Shown here piece by piece: positions 55,892 through 64,000 of a DNA stretch of 64,000 nucleotides; within the stretch, counting starts at the first letter, position 1, and each line of letters begins with the position of its first letter. The translations under genes and the position numbers were made by a program. Source of the DNA: Fragilariopsis cylindrus CCMP1102 (Eukaryota > Bacillariophyta > Bacillariophyceae > Bacillariales > Bacillariaceae). The stretch covers positions 1 through 64,000 of the forward strand of contig FMBT01000330.1 in the NCBI GenBank assembly GCA_900095095.1. The letters are read 5' to 3'. Under the pieces are notes generated by a model. It worked only from the letters and a program-made list of their open reading frames with translations. It was not told the DNA's origin and ran no database searches.

Positions 55892-58800
55892 ATGTCGAGT
55901 ATAGTGAATGATATCCAAAAACATGTTACAACTCCTGTAAGCAAATTCGTTGATCGTAGTCAGAAGAGAATAAGGAATAAGGCAATAAAAATACTTGAGG
56001 AACCATCACGATCTCCATCGCCAGGGAGGAACAATAATACAGGTGGTGGTGGTAATGGTGGTGGTGGGGGCTCAAATAGTAATAATAACAACAAAAATGG
56101 AGAGCATGGCGGTGGCGGTGGTAGTGCATCGAGGGATGATGCAGATGATAATTTTGTATTGAGTCAAATAAGAAGTTGGGATGTTACAATGCCACCAGTT
56201 AAAAAATACAAAATGGGTGCGAGGATGATCCCAGGCGTTAAAAATACAATAAATAAGGTTACTTTAGGTAAAGTATTAAATAAGAAACGACGGATAACTA
56301 TTGAATTGTATAAAAAGGCAACAGCATTATCATCGGAACAACAAGCTACTATAAATGAGAATGGTGAAGAACGAGAACGAAGAATATTTTCTAGATTATA
56401 TTCAAAAGCAAGTATATCAAACGTGATGTCGACGATGGAAGATGAAGATCTACCTCCATTAGATGATGAAGACTATGTTATTTTTCGGATTTTGAAACAA
56501 GTGAAGCAAAAAGGTGATGCAACGTCGATGTTTGATTTTAATGATGACGATGATGATTCTCAATCAACAGCGTCACATCATTTACCAAATGGATCTCTTG
56601 ATGCACATTCATTAACTACCTATAACATTACAGATTACGGTGATGGGTATGATGAGGCTGAATTTACATTTCGATGGAAGGAACGATATAGAACAAGATT
56701 GTCATGTATGGAAATTCAAAATGTTCAAACACGCATGATAGAATTACAATTAGGTGTTGGAGATGATGTTATATTACGTGATTTTTTTTTCGATAACCCA
56801 CACGAGGTTGAAACATTTATTAAGGTATTTGAAAAAATGTCTGAATTACAACACGAACGTGGGACGCGTTTAGCGATGAATCATCAACACTCATCACAAA
56901 ATGGATGTAATAATAATATCAATATGACTAATCATTATAAAAGTCGTGGAGGGGTATTGGAAACAACACCAGAAAATGAACCGATCGAAGATGATGGTGG
57001 TAGTGGTCAGCAAAATCAGAGAGCACCAACAATTGTCAATCACCAAACAGGTTCCTTTGTTAGTTTCTTCAGTAGTACAAAAGAAAATAAGCCTCTTCCG
57101 AATTCTGTGAACCTTCTTATCGAAATCGTATCAGCTACAAATTTACCAATCGCAGATTTGAATTCCAGTGACCCGTATGTATGCGTTGAAGATGGACGAA
57201 AGGAATGGCACAGAACAGGTGTTATATCAAAATCATTAAATCCTGTTTGGACGTTATCAACGGGTTCATTGTTTTTGATCCAAACAACGCTGAATGATTT
57301 CTTTGAGAGCACGAATCGTATTGAATTTATTGTTAAGGATCATGATACCGTAGGTGAAAACGATATCCTAGGTTCCGTTCTGGTAAACAAAAATGAATTA
57401 CTTGAAGGAGAAGGTGAACGTATCGATTATAAAATAAAAACAACTCAGTACAAAGGAAAAAGCCGGGTATTCGTCGGGAACAGAAAGGTACGTTCGTTGT
57501 ATACATGCTTCGTTGCATTAAATATTATCAGATGACAACCAGGAGAAATTCGAATATCAATATCGTCATTAAACGTTTTGTTCTATTTCATTTTACTTTA
57601 CTTGTCTTTCCTTCCTGATATATCAAATATCAGTCATATCTTGCGCTACGGTTTAAAACTGCCACAAAGGATGAGATTGAGTTTATGCACAAGTTCGAAG
57701 CTAAGAAAAGTCGTGGTATGCTAAGGACTTTGGGTCTATCCTCTCGTTTAACTGGTGTTTTTACAGAAGATTCATACCTTCCACCACGATTTCAACGTAG
57801 TCCGATCATGAAAAAGTACCAACGCAAGGCAGAGGATGGTCTTGCTATTCAGTATCGAGTAAAACCTTTTCCGGACCCCTCTCTTATGGAGCAAGAAACG
57901 AAATGGTTGACAGAAAAAGAAATAGAAAGGGAGGCTATAAAGCCATCTAGACAATGGATCGAAGCGGGTTCTGGTTCCGTAGGAAAGTTCTTTGTTGAAA
58001 TTATAGGATGTGATGGACTTCCGAATGCAGATATAAACGTCACAGGTCGAGACAAGAGTGATCCTTTCGTGTGCATTGCCTTTGGAGACTGCATCGTTAA
58101 CACTGACGTTATCAATGATTGTCTTTCACCCAGATGGATGCCTTGGACACAGAGAGCATTCGTCTTCAATGTCGGTCATCCGAGTTCCCAGTTTCACATA
58201 GCTGTGATGGATTATGACGAGGTGATTCCAGGAAGTCCAAGGCGTAGTCATGACAAATTAGGACGCTGTGTTATAAACCTTACGAATTCTCGACCCAATA
58301 CTTGTTATACGATGAGGTACAGTCTATTCGACTCTGATGAGGCAGATCGAAAGATTGTTGGAAAGATCATGCTTCGTTTTAGTTATGAAAGCACAGATGA
58401 GCGTCAAATTCTCTTATCTGCATTCCAATTCAGAAATCACTACAATGTATCTACAAACCGAATGTCCGACTTCACGACAACTCGATATGCGCTAACGAAT
58501 GATGTAAGTGTATCTTGCCAAACAATCTCCTTTGTTTCTGGAGTCGTCTTATTTTATTATCTCATGCATATATATGTGACTTTGCCTTTTCCCCTTTCCT
58601 ATAAATAGTTTGACCGCTATTCTCTGAGCCTTAACACCATACAAAAATACGTGGATGAGATTTTATTATACGCTGATATTTTAGATGACATTGTCGATGC
58701 ACTGAAAGTCGTTGTTTTATGGAGAGGTCACTTTCCGTTGAAGTTTCGCTTCTTAAAGAAAACATATACGTACAAGCTTCCGTTTCACTCCATGTTGGCA

Positions 58801-60073
58801 TTTATGTGGGGGATTATACTTTCAAACGACTTTGAAAAAATATTTAGTTTCATCTGTTTCTTTTTTGCCTGGGTTCTTTTTGCGACTTTGGAGTATCAAC
58901 GGGACAATCCGAATCCATGGAAAAGACCTCGTACATATATCGAGGTGTTGGGTATATTATTACTCAATAAATCGTTTGATCACCATAAAATTGATGTGAA
59001 TGCAAACATCGAAGAAATTATGGAGTTTGATGAGCGACGTGCAGAGAGAATGAAGATGAGGAAAGAAGCCATAGAATGCATGCGGCTTCGAAACGAGTCA
59101 GACGCAAAAAACATTAGAGAAGGAGAATAAGGAGTTAAAAAAGCAACAACACGACTCCAAGAACAACATGTCTGTTGGTTACAATCAGATAATTCTTGCC
59201 CCCTTCAAAGACATTCTAATGCCCGTGCAGATGCTACTGTACAAGACATGTGTGACCCTTCGTGTAGCTTCGAGCATTATAACCTGGAGAGACAGTGTCA
59301 TTGCATTTTGGTTGGCTACTACCGGATTGGTTTTGTCCTTCATTTGTTTTTTATCCCTTGGGCGTTTTTGTTTCGTTGGACTTTCAGAATATTTGTTTGG
59401 TTATGTCTTGGCCCTTGGATGAAGCTTGTCGATATCTTCTTCGTCGAAACACTGATGATATGACAGCCTATGAACGCAAAGCAAAGACTGAAGCAGACTA
59501 CAAGAAGCGATATGAACTTATACTGGGGGAATCTCGCGTAAGGAGATTGTTGACGGAATATTCAATGAAATTGCACGATATGGAGAAATATATGTTTGGA
59601 CAGGTATGTAGATCAAGTTTCTATTTGTTGGACTTGAAAAGGGTGTTTACTTCGTTTTTCCTGCCCTTTTCTTTTTCTTACCGATTTAACTCATTCAATA
59701 GTACAAAATGCGGGTTCCTATTTTCAAAGAAGAACGATTTAGATCGATTCCGCTGGCTGGTGGATCTGCTGAGCCATACGACCCCAACAATGAACCTACG
59801 GTCAATATTGTGAAACGAATCAATGGGCAGCACTTGGAAGGGGAAATGATACCAGTAAGAGAAAAATCAGCTAAAGCATTCAACTTAAGTTATTCAATGA
59901 AAGTTTCTACTAAAGTTCCTCTCACCATCAGCACAACATCGACAACATACGATGAAACGATACCACTATTGGCAGAAGATGAAGAAGATATTGAGCCACA
60001 AACGATGTATGGTGCTGTTGATACGAAGGAGACACAAATGATGAAAGAATTATCCTTCGATTTGATTGTTTGA
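55892..60073 (+). CDS. Tandem C2-domain protein with C-terminal membrane region (MCTP-like)
   Basis: Exons 55892-57487, 57634-58503, 58609-59603 and 59702-60073, with introns of 146, 105 and 98 bp that have GT...AG ends and join in frame. A Gly/Asn-rich N-terminal part is followed by C2 domain 1 (about 57100-57470: LIEIVSATNLPIADLNSSDP, then KSLNPVW and FIVKDHDTVGENDILG). C2 domain 2 (about 57985-58320) has EIIGCDGLPNAD, DKSDPFVCIAFGD and AVMDYDE. Aspartates for Ca2+ are present in both. The C-terminal part has four or more membrane helices, among them MLAFMWGIILSN, FSFICFFFAWVLF and IFVWLCLGPWMKLVDIFF. This resembles plant and animal MCTP proteins, which tether membranes. In exon 3 the frame changes at A6 59106-59111, at T6 59347-59352 and once near 59440. 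A membrane-contact role is inferred. Confidence 0.72.
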
Positions 60074-60281
60074 TTCGACAGTCAAGATTATGCTGAGATT
60101 TCATGCCTGCATTCACCAACAAGAACAAATCAGTCTCCACACCGTGTAATTTCTTTCTTTACTTACTAGTCCATAAATAATCAAAATGAAATATACTACT
60201 GTAACTGGTATCTAAGAGTAAACACAATGCACACTACGCGCTCTCCTACCAACAGTTCTTATCTACAGTTCTACTACTAGG
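60074..60281. other. Convergent intergenic gap
   Basis: About 200 bp between the C2 gene and tryptophan synthase 3' ends; nothing seen. Confidence 0.4.
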
Positions 60282-61734
60282 CTAATCTTTGTCGTGGGTT
60301 GGTGGACCAGCAAATATACCTTCCTTTCCGATGCCATATTCGTCTCCATATTTATCACAAACATAATCTAGATCCTTATCTCCACGACCGCTCATGTTGG
60401 TCAAAATCGTAGTATCTTTCGACAAAGTGGGTGCCAATTTCATAGCGTGAGCTAAGCCATGCGCTGATTCTAAGGCCGGAATGATACCTTCTAAGCGACT
60501 CAATTGAAAAAATGCATCGATGACTTCCTTATCGGTAGCGACTTCGTATTTCACGCGTCCCGAATCCTTAAAGAATGAATGTTGAGGACCAACACCTGGA
60601 TGTCAAGAAAAAAATTGTCAGATGTTATTGCAAAGTTTGTCGTGGAAATGAAGGAGCTGTATCCCATAGAAAAATACGAGTCATTATTAACGTACCAGGG
60701 TAATCTAATCCGGAGGCACAAGAATGAACAGCAGCTGGTTCACCTGTTTCTTCATTTAGTAACGTATAACATTTCATACCATGAATGACAGCAGGCTTAC
60801 CCAGTGTCAATGTGGCTGAATGATGACCTTCACCATGCTCGAGACCTCTTCCAGCAGGTTCGACACCGATTAGTTTCACGTCGTCGTCTTCTAAGAAGGC
60901 TGTAAACAACCCCAACGAATTACAACCACCACCGATACAGGCTACCAAATAATCAGGTCTTGAATCGGCATCTTCGCCACCACAACTATGATGATCAGCA
61001 AATTGTTTCTTGGCTTCGTATCCCACAACTGCTTGAAAATCACGAACCATCATAGGAAATGGATGCGGACCGACTACACTTCCGATACAGAACAACATAT
61101 TTTCAGGATCTTGCATGTACGCACCGAATGCAGAATCGACTGCTTCCTTCAATGATTTACCCCCATGAGTTGCAGGGACGATTGTTGCACCCAAAACCTG
61201 CATCCGTCGTACATTCGGCCATTCTTTCTTTATATCATTTTCACCCATGTGTATTTCACAATCTAATCCCATCAGGGATGCGCATGTTGCTAATGCAACA
61301 CCGTGTTGTCCAGCACCTGTTTCAGCAATAACTTTCTTTTTATTCATACGTTTTGCTAATAAAGCTTCACCCAAACAATGATTGATCTTATGTGACCCAG
61401 TATGATTGAGATCTTCTCTTTTCAGATAAATACGTGCTCCACCTAATTTATTTGATAGATTCTCACAATAAAAAATAGGTGACGGACGTCCAATAAAGTC
61501 ACGACGAAGATTTGATAATTCTTTCAAAAAGATTGGATCGTCCTTGATTTCCAAATAAGCCTTACCAACGGCTTCCATGATGGGAACAAGTGGAGGAGGT
61601 AAATATGCGCCACCATAAACTTTTTCAGACCCAAAATATCCATCAGGATGTGGAAGTGATGTACCAAGCGCACTGGAATTGTGAAGATGGGTGGCATTAC
61701 CTTCTTCGGATGCTTTTTCAGGAGCAGGAACCAT
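60282..61734 (-). CDS. trpB: Tryptophan synthase beta chain
   Basis: Two exons, 61734-60696 and 60595-60282, joined across a 100-bp intron (GTACGT...CCAG), giving 450 residues. It makes L-tryptophan from indole and serine with PLP. Family marks: [12 protein letters not shown] near the start, [12 protein letters not shown], the PLP lysine in [20 protein letters not shown], the catalytic glutamate in [27 protein letters not shown], the phosphate loop [12 protein letters not shown], and SGLDYPGVGPQH across the splice site, ending [11 protein letters not shown]. This is the standard TrpB1 type that pairs with an alpha chain. The N-terminus is only about 30 residues of hydrophilic sequence before the fold, with no signal peptide or plastid motif. 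The start lies in a good context (gccATGg). No alpha-chain gene lies in the window. Confidence 0.93.
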
Positions 61735-62207
61735 GGCAATCTTATCTTATCTTATCTTACGATGCGATGTGTGACGATGACTGGATACTGTGCAGTAAGT
61801 AGTGTATTCAATTACAGTTGAAAGGATGTGAGTAATACTGTAAATGAAAAGATAATATTCAATAAAAAAAAGATCGAAATAATAAGATCCTCCTGCCAAA
61901 AAAAAACAGAATGCTGAGAACAAAATTCTCGCACCCCCTGTGATCTGAAAAACGGACGCAGGACAGTTGTTTTTTTTTCTACTTAAGTTATTGTGGCTGG
62001 TGCGTGAATTGCAACGAACTACTTGGTGTCCTCTGTACACAATGAACACAACGTAACCAACAATAACAATAACAGTAACAACAAAATAAATAAATAGTAA
62101 TGTTGTTCAACACCCACTCTTAAAAAAAAGAGTTGATACCGTAGTAAAGCAACAAACACAAGCAAACACAAGCAAACACACCACACACACAAGAAACCTC
62201 ATTTATA
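61735..62207. other. Divergent promoter region
   Basis: Shared upstream region of trpB (minus) and THOC2 (plus). Holds (TTATC)n just before the trpB start and a CAAACACA-rich run at about 62155-62190 before the THOC2 ATG. No gene seen. Confidence 0.4.
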
Positions 62208-64000
62208 ATGGAGTTGGAGTCGGAGGCGGCGGCAGCGGCGACGACAACAACGCAACAACATCAACAAGAAGAACTTCCCGATCCAACTGCTTTGGAAGTA
62301 GTCGCTGCAGCTGATAACGAGGAAGAATGTCAACGATTGATACTTCGCGTGCTCGATTATGGAACCAATAATGATACTGGTGATGATATATCACTATTAT
62401 CAAATAGAACAAAAGAAACCATCCAATGGTTAGAGAGCAGCATCGCCGTTGTAGTAGAATCATCATCATCGTCGTCATCATCAGCAGCTTTTGAGTTGAT
62501 AGAAGATGTTTTGGTAGACTGTGTTTGGTTATGCGGATCAAAAATCAATATCCTTACCATGGAATGCTACTGCTACTTCTACTACTATTGAGCAAAAATT
62601 TCATCCAACGGTGCAAGCTTTGATCGAAATTGCACGTGCTTTGTTGTTGTTATGGAATACTTTTACGACATCATTCTCCGAACAAACACAACTCGCTCGG
62701 AAACTTCAAGAAAATTGGTTCCCAGTTTTACTAGAGGCTGTTAGTCTTGTCAATAATGACGTAGGAAGTGCAAGTTGTTCGAATGGTGCAGGTAACGCTG
62801 ATGATTTAATGAAACGGTTGAAACAATACAACACCATTACGAATTACAAACAACAGAAATATAATTTGTTACAAGAAGAATCTGAGGGATATTCAAAAAT
62901 ATTACAATATTTATGTCATCATAGTTCTGGTAGTGGCAACAACGACGACGACAATGATAATGATAATGATGACCAAAAGTTAACATACCTGTGGCAACTA
63001 GTAGGAACTTTCGAATTGGATCCTAGTAGAGTTATAGATTTATGTTTGGACGTATTGGAATCAAAACTTTTTGGGAAGAAGATGGACGGTACTTAGTAGT
63101 AGTTATCGAAATTGATGTTGTCGCAAATTCGTTACCGAACATTACTAAAGGGATCCGTTGGTTGTTGGACGTCATATCTGAATGCTCGTCGGATAAATTC
63201 CCGCATTGATGAGATTCAAGATTGAAAACATTAACAATAATAATGCTACTACTAATGATTCCTCAACATCTCATCCTCATCGTCGTTGTTGAAAACTGTA
63301 GCATTTTTGGTTTGTGAAAATATAATGGATCTTCGGACATTCATGGAGGATTATTTCGAACCGTCGTTGGGACCAAATATAGATATTGCATATGACATAT
63401 ATCGAAAAAAAGAACGTGGACGGGTTGTTGCCTTGTCAAGAGTTAGTTTGTCTGGAAACAACGGTAGTAAAGAAGATCCGAAACAAATAGAACTCGCAAA
63501 TAAATTGAAATTGGCGATGGGTACGTTGAAACTTAATAACGACATCGATAAAGATAACGGTGACAGTAACAACGATACTACTACTACTACTACTACTACT
63601 ACTGATGGAGGCAACGGGCAGATCTTGTCGTTGTTATTGATTCTAATTCGATGGGGGGAATGGGAGTTAGTCAAACCAATTTATCATCATCGTTATGGAG
63701 TAAATTGTGTTGCTTAATGCCAAATCCTTTGGATCGGTATTTCTCGACGTCACCGGAAGAACGTATCAAGGTAGATGCTACGAGTAGTACTCCGAAACTG
63801 AACAAAGGGATCACAAACAATACCGCTTCTCTTTCTCATGAGAACGATGCAGACGTTGTATCCGCTATCCAGGGTTTGGTCCGCGCCGTTAGATCCATTT
63901 CAGATCCTCTCTCCTGTGTCATTCAGTCTGGTTCTATAGCATCTCGGCCTGTTTTGTTCTGTCATATCTGTCGTTATTTACGGGCTCTTTTGACAGATGT
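62208..64000 (+). CDS. THOC2: THO complex subunit 2 (THOC2/Tho2), 5' part, runs off window
   Basis: ATG at 62208. The recognisable core is YNLLQEESEGYSKILQYL followed by LVGTFELDPSRVIDLCLDVL, a signature of Tho2/THOC2. This is the large scaffold of the THO/TREX complex that couples transcription to mRNA export. Upstream is a Gln/Ser-rich start and VQALIEIARALLLLW. Downstream are AFLVCENIMDLRTFMEDYFE and, to the right edge, LWSKLCCLMPNPLDRYFSTS and SGSIASRPVLFCHICRYLRA. The frame changes near A5 62540-62544 and at G6 63653-63658. Between about 63096 and 63290 no single frame is clean; an intron or further slips may lie there. I read these as sequence errors in an essential gene, but a decayed copy is not excluded. 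Confidence 0.75.

Noticed and set aside
1-64000. Polinton, giant-virus or other capsid-bearing element
   Set aside because: No capsid, packaging ATPase, protein-primed polymerase or integrase motif was found in any frame I read.

Overview
The window is nuclear DNA of a eukaryotic alga, most likely a pennate diatom. I infer Bacillariaceae (the Fragilariopsis/Pseudo-nitzschia kind), but no marker here fixes the genus. The grounds are short GT-AG introns (mostly 98-190 bp), bipartite plastid presequences with a motif like ASAFAP (cytochrome b5 reductase-like gene near 46 kb), mucin-like PT/SPT-rich secreted proteins, long Asn/Gln/Asp/Ser homopolymers inside proteins, and mitochondrial and nuclear genes of ordinary eukaryotic type.

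Layout. 1-3.7 kb: a large secreted cysteine-rich/PT-repeat protein that runs off the left edge. 4.8-9.4 kb: a decay zone with a broken Mps1/TTK-type kinase and a broken coiled-coil gene, then a 119-bp tandem duplication and an intron-containing tRNA-Ser(CGA). 10.5-16.7 kb: a CinA-C/nucleotidylyltransferase fusion, an ankyrin-like protein and an EamA transporter, with two copies of a small MITE-like repeat between them. 17-19.8 kb: tRNA-Val(AAC) and an RNase H-bearing retroelement fossil. 20.2-34.4 kb: a CDK9/CDK12-type kinase with RS and RGG tails, MIC19 of the MICOS complex, a large protein ending in WH2-like repeats, a disordered protein and a membrane-anchored protein. 36-46.7 kb: a twin CX9C protein like NDUFAF8, a mitochondrial carrier, a small secreted protein with a broken upstream copy, a nine-EGF membrane protein, an LRR-2OG oxygenase fusion and the plastid reductase. 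47-49.5 kb: a third MITE copy and an FkbM methyltransferase. 50-55 kb: a decayed gene, an ankyrin-like gene and an Asn-rich membrane protein. 55.9-64 kb: a C2-domain membrane protein, tryptophan synthase beta and THOC2, which runs off the right edge.

The genes form no operon or obvious cluster. They are a normal mixture: mRNA transcription and export (CDK, THO2), mitochondrial inner-membrane organisation, transport and complex I assembly (MIC19, carrier, CX9C protein), plastid-directed proteins, and surface or secreted proteins. I see no defence system, CRISPR array or intact virus-like element.

Many otherwise convincing genes change reading frame exactly at runs of five or more identical bases. 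This looks more like homopolymer-length error in the consensus sequence than like biology, and it should be kept in mind before calling any of those genes dead.
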